A stretch of 64,000 nt of DNA from Balaenoptera acutorostrata (GCF_949987535.1 NC_080082.1:45645374-45709373), one strand, 5' to 3'; counted from the stretch's first letter, positions 35,655 to 48,104 are shown. Program-made: numbers and translations. Notes: a model not told the origin generated them from the letters alone.

Positions 35655-36820
35655 GGCCTCCAGTTCTTTTGGAATAAGACACAGCTCACCTTTGGCAGCG
35701 GCAGGCATGTTTCATGTCACACAGAGTCCCAGAAAAGAGACTCCTCTGGGACCCCAAAGATTTCACTAGCTGCCAGGCAGTTGACCGCGGTCGCTTCTAA
35801 ATGCTATTTGCTGCTTGTTTAGATCCTACCTCCACACCAAGCTACTGAAGTTGAAGAATGCCCTGTGCCTTCCAAAAGCCTCTCCTTAGGAAATACCTCC
35901 GGTCCACCTGAGGTGAAGGTGAGGGAGACACTGGTGTCATGATCATGACGATAAAATACAGCCTGTCCAGGGGGCTGGACCGACCACATGCTGATGGCCC
36001 TGAGCCCACACACTAATGGCATTTCTTCCCTTGTAAGAGGAGAAATGTTAATGTCTCCCCTGGTGTTCAGCATCAGTGAAGTTCAACTCCAGCCGTTCTC
36101 TGTGATTGGTGATGGTGCAGGTACAGGGCTTGGCTGGGAGGTCCTTTCCCTGTCAGGTGGGCCACAGCAGCGTGAATTAGGACGCAGGAGGAGAGACAGT
36201 AGCTGAGGGTAGTGGCCAACCTGGCCGCCTCCTTGGTTGACACATGGGAAGCTGTGACTCTGAGAGGGGCCAGGGCCTGCCAGTTCAGGAGCTGTCTGGG
36301 CTGGGATGCAGGTGCGGTTCCAGGCGGTGGAGGGGGTGGAGGCCCTGTCCTAACAGGCAGGATGGGCTGTTGTCTGGGGTGCCCAGCCCTGCTGCACGGC
36401 AGGTGCCCGCTGGGAGAGCAGGCCGGTGCCCCTGCCCTGGGGGAGTCATCCACACGTGCCCCCCCCCAGGCCTGCTGTGTGAGCACTGTTCTAGGCGTGG
36501 GAAGGCTGCTCTGGGAGGTGCATGTTGCCGAGAGGGGGCATTCTGTTCTGCTCTAGTTGGCCCCCTCACTCCTGACTGTGGGGTGATGGGATCTTGGGGT
36601 CGGGGAGAGAGGTGTCAGCAGAGGTTCAGAGGGGAGGAGGCCCAGGGAAGGAGTGGCAGTGACCTCCAGACAATAGTCCTGCCTCGAGGGAGATGTGGCC
36701 GTTGCCCTCAGAAGCCTCCTGGTCTCCTGACCCTTTTGTGAGTGAACAGTACCCAGATGTTATCACGATCTCTGCGGCTGGTGATTTGGGTCCATCTGCC
36801 CTTTCGATGGTGAACAGTCT
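35655..36820. other. GC-rich intronic sequence
   Basis: No recognised element. Overlapping frames on both strands are explained by GC content. Confidence 0.5.
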
Positions 36821-36824
36821 GAGC

Positions 36825-36910
36825 CTTCTCTGCAGAGCCTGGCATAGTACCTGGCATACAGTGGGTAGTCGGGAAGTGCTGATGAATGAATGAATGGATG
36901 GATGAATATT
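36825..36910 (+). mobile_element. L2 3'-end fragment
   Basis: agagcctggcatagtacctg, gcatacagtgggtag and gatgaatgaatgaatggatg are the L2 3' terminus with its tetranucleotide tail. Confidence 0.8.
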
Positions 36911-36914
36911 TGCA

Positions 36915-37360
36915 TGAGCAGGTATGAATATACTGAAGAGGCAGAGCAGTCAGAAGGAATGAGGGCAGGATGAGGGGCCTGGAGTCCATTCAGCCAGAAT
37001 CTGTAGGTGCATGTTATGTGCAAAGCCTTCGGTTTGGGTCAGATGTGGGTCCCTGGAGGTCCCAGACAGGGTGGCGGGGGTGAGACAGGGACCCAGATAA
37101 TCCACCATGAGACGGAGTGGGACGTCCGTTCTTCATGGACGGTGTGAAGGGTGGGGTCGGGGGTGGCTGCATGGACAGTGACATTTGACATAAAGCTTCA
37201 TGGAGCAAACTTCTCACCTGGCTTGTGCCCTGAGGAGCGGAGAGTGTGGACTGCCCTGGCGGCCCAGGAGTGGCCTGTGGTCTCTTTCTCCCCTGGGTCC
37301 CCTTCTCTCCTCAAGGAGAGATGCTGTGCACCAGGCCCGCAGCATTTGTTGCTTGGTCTG
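36915..37360. other. Intronic sequence
   Basis: Nothing recognised. Confidence 0.5.
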
Positions 37361-37364
37361 TTCA

Positions 37365-37800
37365 TTTGTTCATTCATTCATTTATACATTTGGCAAATAT
37401 TTATTGAGTGCATTCATTCATTTTCTAATTCAATCATTTATACATTTGGCAAATATTTATTGAGTGCATCCTCTGTGCCTGGCTCTGTGCCAGCACTGGG
37501 GACACCCCATGAAGCTGATGGTCACGGTCCCCACCCTCATGGAGCTTCTGGTCAAGTATACAAACAGAGCCAACCCAGTATGAAAGCCACTGTGGGGGGA
37601 AGGAGTCAACCAGGAGGAGCCCTATGGAGGCAAGACACAAGGGTTCTGCCCAGGGCCTGGGGCATCAAGGAGGGCCTCTTGGGCGAGGTGGCATTTAATC
37701 TACCAGCAGAGGACAGGGCACAGGGAACAAGTGGAGACTGCAGGGGGAGAGTACCAGACAGAGGGAATGAGATGCAAAAAAGGGCGGCAAGGCCGCTCAT
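37365..37800 (-). mobile_element. L2-type repeat, antisense, with 56-bp duplicated start
   Basis: attcattcattta, ggcaaatatttattgagtgc, ctctgtgccagcactgggga, catggagcttctggtcaagt and the later gaggtggcatttaatctacc follow the order of an old L2-class element. The first 35 bases are present twice. Confidence 0.65.
37379..37469 (+). repeat. Direct duplication, 35-bp identical copies, period 56
   Basis: catttatacatttggcaaat...gagtgcat occurs at 37379-37413 and identically at 37435-37469. A cattcattcattttctaatt-type spacer lies between, so the unit looks like a 56-bp tandem duplication with a degenerated attc part. Confidence 0.9.
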
Positions 37801-37804
37801 CTGC

Positions 37805-39190
37805 TTGCCCGGAAAAGGGAGTCCTCTCTCCCGGTTCTGACAGGTTTGCACAAGAGCTGGCAGAGGATGCTCCCTCCTTAAGTGTGAACTGTTGGAAATT
37901 CATGTCTGTCCCTGGAGTCCACCTGCACATGGTGGTGACACCCATTGCTGGGACAGCAGCCCGGCCCCAGCAGTACGTGTTCTTGCCCCCTTGGTCAGAA
38001 GCTCATGGGCCAGCCTTCCCTCCTCTCCCAGGAGTCTGGCCCAGCAGAGGCCAGGCCAGGCCAGCCTGGCGACCTGCACAGGAGCTGGAGATGCTGAACT
38101 GGGGATTCGAAAGGCCACGAAGAACTGAGGCCCTGGCTCGGCCCTGGCTGGGCCCCATCTACTGGCTTGAGCCCCGTAGTTGCAGGCAGCAGAGGCCCCA
38201 CTGGTGCACCTGGATTTTTGCTCAGTAATGATTGTGTGTATTTAGGAGTTGATGTGTGTCTGAGCTTATGTCTTCGACAGGTGCCCCTGTGAACAAATCT
38301 CCCTGGGCCGGCTTCTATGAATGTTTCAGTCAGGCCCTCTTTGATCACTCTTGCATATGCGCATTCTACATTATATTTAGTTTTGCACTGAATCAAATCT
38401 GAGGCTTCTGTGAAATGAAAATAAACTGTTCGATACGATATCATAGTCCAGAAGGGCTCAGACTTAAACGGCTTTAATCAGGGGTGAAAGGGTGGTGAGC
38501 TGTAGCTGAGCGCTCTGCCCTCTGCGGGGCGTCCTGTGGGTCTAGGTCCCCTGTTTTGTTCTAGGGCAGCAGCTCTGTGCTGAGGCTGAGCAGGGAGCCA
38601 AGGCAGGTTAATAGGGGATTAAATATCTAACTTCCTGTCATGACAAAGTCTGTTTAAAAAGGAAAAGAGAAAGCCAGCGAGAGAGAAATAATCAATACCC
38701 TTCATGACAACTGCTGGTATCTTTCTCAGTTTTGTGATATCATTTTAAAGGTAGGGCAGTCACTAAAAGCTTATATATATAGTTTTTGTTGCTTTCCCTG
38801 ATGGGGTGGACACAGTTCAGATAAATCAGTTACAGCAGATTAGGGGATCGTTTCCTTCCCAAATCATCCTATCTGGGAGAAATGGAAACACCACTTGATG
38901 GCTTGGATTCTAGGGGGAGAGGCCCGGGCTATGGCTCACAAAATGATGTCCATTTTTGTGATACTCTGGGCCACCTTCCTCCCCTACGCTGTGATCATCA
39001 GAAGCTTAGAGAACAGCTTTTGGTAGGACTGGGTCCTCCAGGAGCTACAGACAAGGGACTCATAAGATGCCTGCTCTCACAAAGCCCCAGCACAGGAGGA
39101 GAGGAAACGTGACCTCTGATAGCCATGCAATAAGGCACCACGAATGTCTTAACAAGTTCCAGAGGAACTGCATGGGAGCTCTGTGGACTG
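37805..39190. other. Intronic sequence
   Basis: No recognised element with confidence. 38600-38860 is AT-richer and repeat-free. Confidence 0.5.
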
Positions 39191-39194
39191 AGTG

Positions 39195-39920
39195 ATCACC
39201 TCCAGCCTGGAGCAAATCCAGGAAGGCTTCCTGGAGCAGGCAACACCAGGAAGGAGCATGGAGGGTAGATTTGGGCTGCCACCTTTGGAGAGGCTGGGGT
39301 GGGCTGCCAGGATTTGTGGAGTGGTCCTCCTTCCACATTTTTGCCATTACGAAGAGGAAGAGGGGAGACCAGTGCCTTCTTCCAAACTCTAAGTACCCTC
39401 TTCCGTTTCATGCATGGGGAACCCTCACCGTTTGGTTTTTGAGGCCCTCACAATGTTTGGTTTGTGGTCCAGGAGTTTACTTTGACTCTATTTTTCTCCA
39501 CCTCCTCTGATCCACATTCCATAGAAAACTGCTCATGTGTCACAGCAGCGCTGTGAGGCATACGTGCTATATGACAGCTCCGGTGGGGGCTTCTTGAGCC
39601 CCTGTTTTGCCCCAAATATTAACTCCATGCTCCACAGATTGACATTCAAGCCTGTGCTTGGCCACACCTTCTCCCATCTTCCCCTGGAGCATTCTGTGCT
39701 GAGTCCCCATTTTGCACAAGCTGACCCCTCTGTCCCACACACCCTTCCTCCTCTTCTCTGCCTTGTTCCAGGCTCTTTCCAGCCATTATCCTCACTGGTC
39801 TTCCTTCCCTTCTCTCCCCTGCACCCCTTCCTCACTGCACCCAGCCTCACAGCACGTTGTAGAGTCATCCGTTTCAGCACTGGATTCTGCCTGGTCTGTG
39901 GTTTCCCTGAGTCCATCTAT
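39195..39920. other. Intronic sequence with a possible L2/MIR-like trace at 39200-39290
   Basis: tccaggaaggcttcctggag resembles text common in old mammalian repeats. The rest is unassigned. Confidence 0.4.
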
Positions 39921-39924
39921 TTCC

Positions 39925-40040
39925 CTTCCCTGAGTCAGCTTCAAAGGCAAGGACCTGGTCTTGCTTGTTTATCTCTAGATCGGCCATACTTCTTGCCAGA
40001 TGTAGGCATTAAAAAGTGTTATTGAATGATGTGAGGCCCA
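39925..40040 (+). mobile_element. L2 3'-end fragment
   Basis: aaggcaaggacctggtcttg, tgtttatctctagatcggcc and ttaaaaagtgttattgaatg follow the L2 3' end order. Confidence 0.65.
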
Positions 40041-40264
40041 CTTTACAGATGCACCAAGAAAGTTGGCAATGAGTGAGTTCTTATTAACCACTTTTATGTG
40101 CCTTGGTTGTGCCTTGGTTATGTCCTTCAGCTCAGCGTTTACTCCACTGAAGGTCCTTTCTGGATCTCGAAGGCTGCTGTGGTCGGCTTCTGAGAAAGTT
40201 TACGGCACAGGGTATATCCCTCAGTAATTTAAATGCCATGTTCCCTCTCCTACAAACCCATTTG

Positions 40265-40435
40265 CCTTCTCAAAATCCTGTGAAGCGTGTAGGACAGTTA
40301 ATGCGAGTCCATTTTAGAGGAAAAGAAACTGAAGCTCAGGCAGGTGCCCAAGGCCAAACAGATGTCAGTGGAAGAGACGGCAATTGGATGCACATTAGTG
40401 GTCGTTCCAGTGCCTTCTCTCCTCTTACTCTAGTC
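40265..40435 (-). mobile_element. MIR SINE, antisense
   Basis: agtccattttagaggaaaag, aaactgaagctcaggcaggt and gcccaaggccaaacagatgt match inverted MIR (attttacagatgaggaaact-type) sequence. Confidence 0.75.
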
Positions 40436-40854
40436 TAGTTGGAGGAATAACCCACCTGACACAGGACAGGAGCATGTGGAATAAAATATCCACCCCTATG
40501 GATGTTAAGAAAACAAGATGATATAACTAAATGTTTCTGTGACCCTCCCCGCAACCAGCAATTGAGAGACACGGCATTTCTAGCCCCCCAGTGCCCTCTG
40601 GCACCCACCCCATCATGCCAGCCCCCGAGGGTGCTTTCTCTGGACTGTACTGTCTGTTTCCACTTCCAGACAAACAAGGTTGTGAGGGCTCTGGCTCCTT
40701 GGCTTCCTTTGAGCTTTCCCATAAGCTGAAGCTTCCTTTGTCTCCACACGTTTTGCAAATGAAGGAGGTGGCATCAGTCAGCATCCAGCCCAGCAAGGCT
40801 GAACATGGTGTGGACATCACGGGGGCAGACTTCCCCCTCAGCGGGTACTGCTTG

Positions 40855-41030
40855 GGCTCTGGAGTCAGGCTTCCCAGCTATGTGACCTTGTGGGGCTTAA
40901 ATATTCTGAGCCTCAGTTTCCTCATTTTTAGTATTGGACTAGTATGGTACCTACCATCCTAGGTTGTGTGAGGCTAAATTAGATGATGGCTGTGAAGTAA
41001 GTACCTAGCACAGTGCTGGTGCACGATGCT
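40855..41030 (+). mobile_element. MIR SINE
   Basis: ggctctggagtcaggcttcc, agctatgtgaccttgtgggg, gcctcagtttcctcattttt, tatggtacctaccatcctag and gtacctagcacagtgctggt run through the whole MIR in sense orientation, making this the best-preserved MIR in the window. Confidence 0.92.
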
Positions 41031-41035
41031 GCCAT

Positions 41036-41174
41036 GAAAAGGAGGAGGAAGGTGCTGAATATGAGGAAGATGATAAAGATGAGGATTCTGTGGCTGATGT
41101 AGGTGATGATGATGGTGAGGGCTGTGGTGAAGACGGTGATGATGACAATTATTATTGTTATTATTATTATTATG
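41036..41174 (+). repeat. Degenerate GAT/GAA-rich tract ending in (ATT)n
   Basis: Purine-rich trinucleotide-like tract (gatgatgatggtgag...) follows the MIR directly and ends in attattattgttattattat. The ATT run is typical of a MIR 3' terminus, so the GA-rich part may be an expansion within the MIR tail. Confidence 0.8.
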
Positions 41175-41179
41175 TTTTT

Positions 41180-44080
41180 TTTGAGAGCTCACACTGCCTG
41201 ACAAGTCCACAGTCTTAACAACTACCCCACACGAGGTTGTTCTAATTCCATCCCCTGTTTGCCTGGCTTTGTGTGAGGCAGGCAGATAGTGAGCCAGGAA
41301 CTCAGACCAGAAGTCTGCTCTACCCTGAGAAGAGGACCAGGAGAACTCTTTGTGGATGTTTTCCTTTCCCATCTGATGTGCTCACTATCTGTCTTCAGTT
41401 CTGGGCCAGCTCCAACCTTTCCAAAAGCCAACATGTTGGAGAGACCTCTTTGCCTTTGAGAAGTCTGAAATCATCCAAAGTCTTCAAAGAGAGGATACTT
41501 TTTATTCTTTTTTCTTCTTTTAAGTCCTCCAACTCATGTCCCAACAATACGGAAGCTGCCTGGGGTTCGGGGGACCATGTGCAAAGCCAGCCCAGCTGAG
41601 TTCCACTCTCCTTTAGAGGCAGAGGCCACTCTGACTTTTTGGCCAACATTCTACCCAAAAGGGAAGGTTGGGGAGTTTGACCATACTCTCCAACTTGACT
41701 CTCCTGGTTACACAGTTGCCATACTCTGCAGCTTTATTTGAATATCATATTTTCATTAATAAATTCAGCAAGGATTTAACTGTTTCTGGCCCTGTCTCAT
41801 AGCGTTGTCTACACATCAGTCAAAACGGAACAGGTCACCCGTGCTGCCCTCCTGTTTATCTATTAATCATCTGGTAAATAAACCACTCAGTATCCTGCCC
41901 ACTTCAGTAATGTTTGTGATGTAATTTGTTTGGATGCCCAAATGTCACCAGCGTTGATTGTAAGATATGAAAAAATGTACTTGCTCAGCATAGGAAGCTC
42001 TAGGCCAAAATGTAAGCATGAAATCTCGGGTTTATTTTTGTAATAATGTTTACAGCTGTTTAATGACCCTGAAAAGGTTCAGTAGTGTGGTGTTCTGTAT
42101 TTCAGAACAGGAGCATATTATGCTTATAACAACCTTGGTTAAACAGTGTGAGCTACAACAATTGGAAAAATAGTATTTAATAAGAAGCCATTGTATTCTA
42201 AGTGAAGTTGTCTTAATTACTGCTTACCCTAAGTGTAAGAAAGCAAGGTGGGTTGTAGGGAAGGGCCAAGAGTCATTTGCTCCCCCAGGAAATAGGTCCA
42301 CCTACTGCCAGAATTGCATTCTGTGATACGATTTTGGGGTAAAACCCTCAGTGGTGTTTGCAGCCCTTGCTGTGAACCTAAGCCCCGCCCCTTGCACAGC
42401 GACTAGGGGCTTTGGGGCTCCTGCAAGTTTTCTGAGGCAGCGCCTTTACCCTGTTGTTGAAAAAGGGAATATTTAGTTGTGCTTGGCTAGACAACAATAT
42501 TTGATTTTTAAAAATCCAGTTGAAATGGTTATTTTGAAAGTCATTTTATTTCCTAACTATTCTTTTTCATGGTATAAGGATAAAACTCCTTCACGCAACT
42601 TACTGGCAAGATCTATATTTTTTGGGCTATTCATAAGATTACTTTTTTTTTCTGTGCTAGCAAAATGAAACTGTGTTTTTGTGTAAAATTTATTTAGACT
42701 CTTAGCAGCTGGCATTTCTGGTGTCCTGATAGTTTCAAATTTCATTTTGAGTGAAAGATACAATTAGGTTCTCTATTGGAAGAGTTAAGTGAAAACTTTT
42801 GTCATTGATATCACAGGAAATAGTCTTGAAGGCAGAAATGCAAAATCAAAATAACCATTAGCACCATCAAAGGCAGCTGAATGGCTCACTGTACCTGCAG
42901 TGATGGGGGTGAGGAGACAGAATGTATTTTGATAATGTGCATCCAATGGTGGGTTTCATAGGCTGAGAATACCCTCTTCATGAAATGTGAAATTGCACAG
43001 CTCAAGGAGAAACCCTCTAGCCTTCAGAAGCTTTCAGCTGGGGCCCCTGCCTGTGTTCAGAGGTAGGCCCACACATTTGCACGGTGAGGAATGCCATGGC
43101 GGCCAGGACTCAGGCCCAAGCCTGGGTCTTCCTCAATACTGACAGTAGGGTTGACTGCCCCGGTGCCCCACCATGACCCTTGGCTCAGGAAAGATCAGGA
43201 CTAGGGTGGGATGTGTAGTGTTTCTATGTTGGAGGGATGACGCACCAGATTTGACAGTTCACAGTGTCCCCTGTCCAGTCTCAGTAAGGACGTCCAGCTG
43301 CCTCTCCACAGTTTGGAAAATTACGTACGCATTAGATCCTTCCATCAGTCAGCCGGGGCTTATTGATCTTCCTGCTATGCTTTGGGCTGGGGCCATGAGC
43401 TGAAGGCCGAGTGAGCTGTTCTCAGTGTTTAGTAGTTTGTTTACTTGCTTTTGATTGTGCTAAGGGTTTTCCTACCCAAGTGAGAGGGTCAGATGAGTTA
43501 TTGTATAGGTTCCTCAGAAGGTCCCAGCTGCCCAATTGCCTTAAGCCCAGGGTCATGGCCCACCCTATGCTGGCTCCTGGTTTCTTAAAGTGGGTCCTTC
43601 ACCTGCTGGAATACAGGGTGATGGCTCCAGAGCCAGCGCTGGGGAATGAAGGATGGGTTGGGTACTTGCGATAAAGTGCTCCCAGGTATTAGTGACCATT
43701 CGGGGCAGTGCTGCGTGTGGGTATGTATGTCTGTCCCCTTTGTCAGGACAGGCGAGTGTCCTGTGGCAGGTGGCCCTGCCACGGGACACTGAAACACATT
43801 CACCGCAGGCCTGTGAGGAAGCAGCGTGGTCCCAGAGAGAAGGCGTTCTCCCTGTGCTTGCTCCGGGAGGGCGGGGGAGAAGGAGTAATGGCACCTTCCA
43901 TCAGAACGCGAGCCCCCCGCAGGCAGCCCCGCCTCCCAGCCCCTGAGCTCTTAGGGCTGCAGTTGGATCCAGTCCTTTAACAGTAGGACAAGTGATCCCT
44001 TAGTTTCCCAGAGTACACGTTTGTATTCCTTGCTAGAGGAATTCCACTTAGGGAATTGCTGCCCCTCCCCCAACACGGTC
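41180..44080. other. Unique intronic sequence; AT-rich possible conserved block at 41730-42230
   Basis: 41730-42230 is repeat-free, with cattaataaattc, tctattaatcatctgg and several ATTA/TAAT cores. It is a weaker CNE candidate than 12345-12800. Remaining sequence is unassigned. Confidence 0.4.
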
Positions 44081-44085
44081 ATACT

Positions 44086-44086
<1 letters not shown>

Positions 44087-44137
<51 letters not shown>

Positions 44138-44146
44138 ACACACACC
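44087..44146. repeat. (CA)n microsatellite
   Basis: About 60 bases of CA with one GA interruption. Probably length-polymorphic. Confidence 0.96.
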
Positions 44147-44149
44147 CCC

Positions 44150-45080
44150 TCTATATACCTCGTCTGCAATGGTTTCTTCTTTCTCTAAACTTTGGATTCA
44201 GTCTCTCTGGGGTCTTTTCATTGCTTCCCTGTTACTGGTGGCCTTGCCTGCACTGGCCCCTTGGACCCAGAGGCCCCTTGAGGGCAGCTACACGGAAGGC
44301 CCCGGGCAAGTATTTACTGAATGACTGAGATAAGGGGTAAATGAATTCCAGAGGAATTAAGTGTCAAGCCTGGAGAAATTGGGGCCGACCCAGGTTTTGC
44401 GAGTCCCAAGCCGGGCCTGGGGCCAGCTCGTCCTGCCTCGGCTGCTTTGGCCCAGGGACAGCACACCAATTACCCCTTGCTCTTTCCAAGAACTCACACT
44501 CCCTTTCCTTGCTCTGAGTCTAGCAGCTGGCATTGGTTATGACTGACCCATGGCAGCACCTGCACCTGCTCGTGGAATCACAGGGTGTCAGGTCTCACAG
44601 AGCTTTCTGAGATGATCGCCAGGCGTGGCCCTGCCTCACTGTGGGGCTCGGCACAGGCTTTGCTGGGGCTCATTAGAGGGGCTGAGGGCCGTAATCCTCA
44701 GAGTATCTCCTGGTGAGCTGGCTAGCTCTGCTCAAATTCTGGGTTCCCCCACGGATCCCAGGATGGACGATCAAGTTCTGAAGGGGTTGATTGCTCTCTG
44801 TCTCCTAGTGCCAGCAGCTGGGCCATCAGAAGCGGTCCACGCCCAGACGGCCACCGTGGGCACGTATAGTGCAAGAGCTGGTGTCGGGGCGTGGCCCTCC
44901 CGTAGCTGTTTCTGAACCCCCAGGTTCTGGGTGGGAGCCCAAGACCCTTCTGACTCTGACAGATTCGGATTGTTGGGTGTTCAAGGACTTCTGCAAAAGC
45001 TGAATTTGAATCCCATGAAGTTGGAGTGAAAATGGTTCTACTACAGGTTAGCCTTCTTTTATGGGCTGTGTTTATAGGGT
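44150..45080. other. GC-rich intronic sequence
   Basis: Nothing recognised. Confidence 0.5.
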
Positions 45081-45084
45081 CTGT

Positions 45085-45370
45085 TCACTCACTCATCCAT
45101 TCAGTTAGAACGTCCTGAACGTACAATGAGCCAGCTCTGCTCTAGGCCCTGAGGCTTTATCTGTGACCAAGGCAGACATGAGCCTGCCCGCATGGAAGCA
45201 AAGCACATCTGTAAAAGGGTCAACAAGAAAACTGCCCCAGTGGTAAGTGCCATGAAGAAGAAAGTCAGGTGATGGTGTAGAGAGAGGCTGCGGGGATTAA
45301 GTTTTCTGTGACGAGGTGGACATGGAGGGCCTTTGTGAGAAGGGGATATGTGAGTTGAGACCTGCTTGGG
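45085..45370 (-). mobile_element. L2-type repeat fragment, antisense
   Basis: actcactcatccattcagtt, gaacgtacaatgagccagct, ctctgctctaggccctgagg, gtaagtgccatgaagaagaa and ctttgtgagaaggggatatg follow the antisense order of the L2-type element also seen at 37365. Confidence 0.65.
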
Positions 45371-46059
45371 GGGAAGGAGCCACCTGTGCCTTTGCACATT
45401 CTCGAACATGCTGAGTTCAACAATGGCACCTGAAGACCTGTGGCTTAAAGGGGGTTAAAAAAAGCTTTGTTGACTCTGAAAAAAAAATTTTGGGGCATAA
45501 TAAAAGAATTCCCTCTCCAAACCTAACTTGAAAACACCCCATGTTCATTATTGGACAAGTTGAGCTGTTACCCGCACAGCGTGACTGGGTGGGGGGTGGT
45601 CTTCAACTTGATGCCGCTCATCCAACCTGATTTGCAGTCTTGCTGTATTGCACGTTCAGCCTCCTCTCCCTCCTGCGGAACTGGCCTCAGCTCAGCAGCA
45701 GTAACCTGAAAATAGCCCATCTTCCTGGATTCACGTCTTCTGAGCTGGCCAACCGGGCAGCCTTTGGAAGTGGGCCATCCATGTTGGCTTTGGACTTTCC
45801 GAACTTCCCCAGAGCTCTTGGGTGGAATTCTGAGCTCTCCCAAGTGGCTTCAGGGTCATGATCCATGTTTGCTCAGGAGAGGAGCCAGTGCAGCTGGATG
45901 GGGATTGAAGGTGGAGAAACAGCTCTAGACAGGGCCCTTCCAGGCCCCAGTCCTGCTCCAGCAACTTCTCACACTGGGCCTGCTCCTCCCCGCTGGTCAG
46001 CGGGTGCCATGAGTGCTGGGGCCGCACGGTCTTGTTGTCAACCAGTGCGTCTTCAGTGC

Positions 46060-46115
46060 CAAGGACCGGGCCTGGCACACACTGGAAACTCAGCAAGTTT
46101 GTTGAATGAATGTAA
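46060..46115 (+). mobile_element. L2 3'-end fragment
   Basis: ggaccgggcctggcacacac followed by tcagcaagtttgttgaatga is the L2 3' terminus. Confidence 0.75.
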
Positions 46116-46169
46116 GAATCTCCATGAGAAATTACTCCTTTCTGACCAGGCTCCAGAATGGTTTCTTTC

Positions 46170-46189
46170 TTTTTTTTTTTTTTTTTTTT
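46170..46189. repeat. Poly-T run (20)
   Basis: Homopolymer close to the L2 end. No retrocopy or target-site duplication is seen beside it. Confidence 0.9.
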
Positions 46190-46194
46190 GAGTG

Positions 46195-47580
46195 TAGACT
46201 GCCACCGGAGACCAAAAGAAAAGATGGAAATTGGAAACATTCTTTTACTGCAAGTGACCGTGTCCCTGTATGTGTGTGTGAGTGTGTATAGTTGTTCAGG
46301 GACAGTCAGCCCTGCACCATGGTTGCAGTTTCTCTCCCTCCTGAAAATAAACATCATGTCTTTTTCTTCTCCTCTCTTGCAAGACAGACTCACAGCCTCT
46401 GTCTTCTTGCCAAGGAAGTCAGGTCTCCCATTGGAGACCCTCCATCCACGCATGGTCTGCCTGGCAGGAAGCCCAGCAGGCAGCAGACCCCACCGGGGCT
46501 GAATGTGCTTCCTCCACAGTTGAGCTCTGTCCCCACAGGTCCCCCTGAGGAATCGCTTGGCCCAGCAGTCAGTCCTGGCTGGGGTTAAGCGGTACTCCTG
46601 GACCACCTGGCTGGCCAACGCATCTAAACATTGGGATACAAAGGGGATGGATGTGCAATAACTGTTCCAGTGGCAGGAAACAAATTTGGACTCCTTGAAG
46701 TGGAAGGCAGATCTGGAAATAGAAGGAACCCAGGCATGGATTCATTGCCTGTCAGAGTTGAGCTCCCCACATGCTCTGATGTGGAGGGAGCTGTTCCCTC
46801 TGCCCCACCCCCGAATGGCCTGGCTTCAGCCATTCTGCACAGGCTGGAGAGGGGCAGAGAGGACTATTAAAGCCAATTATGCAGACCAGCTTTGAGTGTT
46901 AGTGTTTAACAAACAGCTTTGAGTTCTAATTTTCTGCAAAACACATACTGCAGGTACAATTTGTACTCATTACTGTATATTGGGAAAGTTATTAAAAACA
47001 CTCAAACTTGGTTGAGACTTCCTATGGCATCGTCCCTGGATTTTAATTGGTTTTTATCTAGTTCTATAAAAGATCTCTTTAAGCCCAATCACAGTGCCTG
47101 CCACAGATATTATGCCAGTTGAAGGACAGGGAAAGCGCGCTCTGTGGTTGGTGTAAGTCTTTACCCCCTACCCAAATTTGAGCAGTCTCACCAATCCACT
47201 AAAATTCCATCACGAGATAATTTATACTTCTTTTGATGGGCACGGTAACCAAATGACAAAATAACAGTGTTTCGTAACATAAGGGTTAAATCTTAATCTC
47301 TGTGGTTTGCAAAGCTGCTACTCGCAGTCTCCTTAAAATTTAATATACCTCGTTAATGCTTCCTTGCAAACACTGAAGGATTTTTATGATTATAATCATG
47401 TTACAGCACCTAGTACTGTTTCTAAGCAGCATACTAATCAGCTTAATGAGATATTACTGCACTTTTTGTTGACTAAAGCAAAATCCCTTTTATTGTTCTA
47501 AAGCCTGTCCTTTACTTTATTTTTCCCCAAAACATTATCTTGTTTTATTATGTACCAGTAAATATCGTGCCATTGGGTTG
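46195..47580. other. Intronic sequence becoming AT-rich and repeat-free
   Basis: From about 46860 the sequence is AT-rich with few repeats (agccaattatgcagaccagc, ttgatgggcacggtaaccaa). Conserved non-coding sequence is plausible this close to the coding exon, but untested. Confidence 0.4.
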
Positions 47581-47582
47581 GA

Positions 47583-47605
47583 TTTTTTTTTTTTTTTTTT
47601 TTTTT
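47583..47605. repeat. Poly-T run (23)
   Basis: Homopolymer about 500 bp upstream of the acceptor. It is not the acceptor's pyrimidine tract. Confidence 0.93.
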
Positions 47606-48080
47606 GCCAAATCATAAAATAATCTCTTTCATCTCCGACTGGCGAACATATTGAATATAGTAACCAGAAACAAAAGTTCTAAGTGAGTCAGTTTGGTCTT
47701 GCAGTTAAAGCCATTCTGCTCTATGGCAAACTTTGAACTGAGCCAACAGGTGCAGGTGCTACAAGGGGGGAGAGGAGGAAAAGTTTAACACGTAGACCCT
47801 TGATTTGTTATTAGGTGTTGAAAGTGGTAAAACATTAATAATTTAAATGTGAATGAATAATTGCAGTCTGTAAATAGAAAATACAAGGAAGACGATCTAT
47901 CGCCAAAACAAATTGGAGGAGCAATGCCATATTGCATAATTGGCATTTAATAATTCATTTTTTTATTATTGTTTTTGACTATAATTCCTTAGCATTATTC
48001 TGTGTAGGTAAGGCATGAAATGCAAATTCCCCACCAGCTGATGCTGTTGATTCGCTGCGCCACGGCACCTGGCACAGATC

Positions 48081-48104
48081 TGAACTCTCTCTTTATTTTC
48101 AGGG
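48081..48104 (+). other. ZNF536: 3' splice site (acceptor) of the ZNF536 coding exon
   Basis: A pyrimidine-rich tract (ctctctctttattttcag) ends in AG at 48101-48102, and the exon begins GG-ATG. Only two untranslated bases lie in this exon. Position -3 of the initiation context is therefore supplied by whichever upstream exon is spliced here; position +4 is G. Confidence 0.9.

Larger units (their letters stand above)
1..48102 (+). other. ZNF536: Sequence 5' of the ZNF536 coding exon, probably intron 1 (or 5'UTR-exon region)
   Basis: No protein-coding exon is supported across these 48 kb. In human the intron before this coding exon is tens of kilobases long, so all or most of this stretch is probably ZNF536 intron 1. 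Non-coding 5'UTR exons could be present but cannot be recognised from sequence alone. I see no CpG-island promoter: the GC-rich patch near 1120-1290 has few CpGs compared with the coding exon. Confidence 0.65.

Noticed and set aside
37151..37840. 229-codon + strand frame
   Set aside because: It contains the duplicated L2 segment and no known domain.
45731..46618. 295-codon minus-strand frame
   Set aside because: It runs through a poly-A/Lys homopolymer and an L2 end, with no recognisable protein features.
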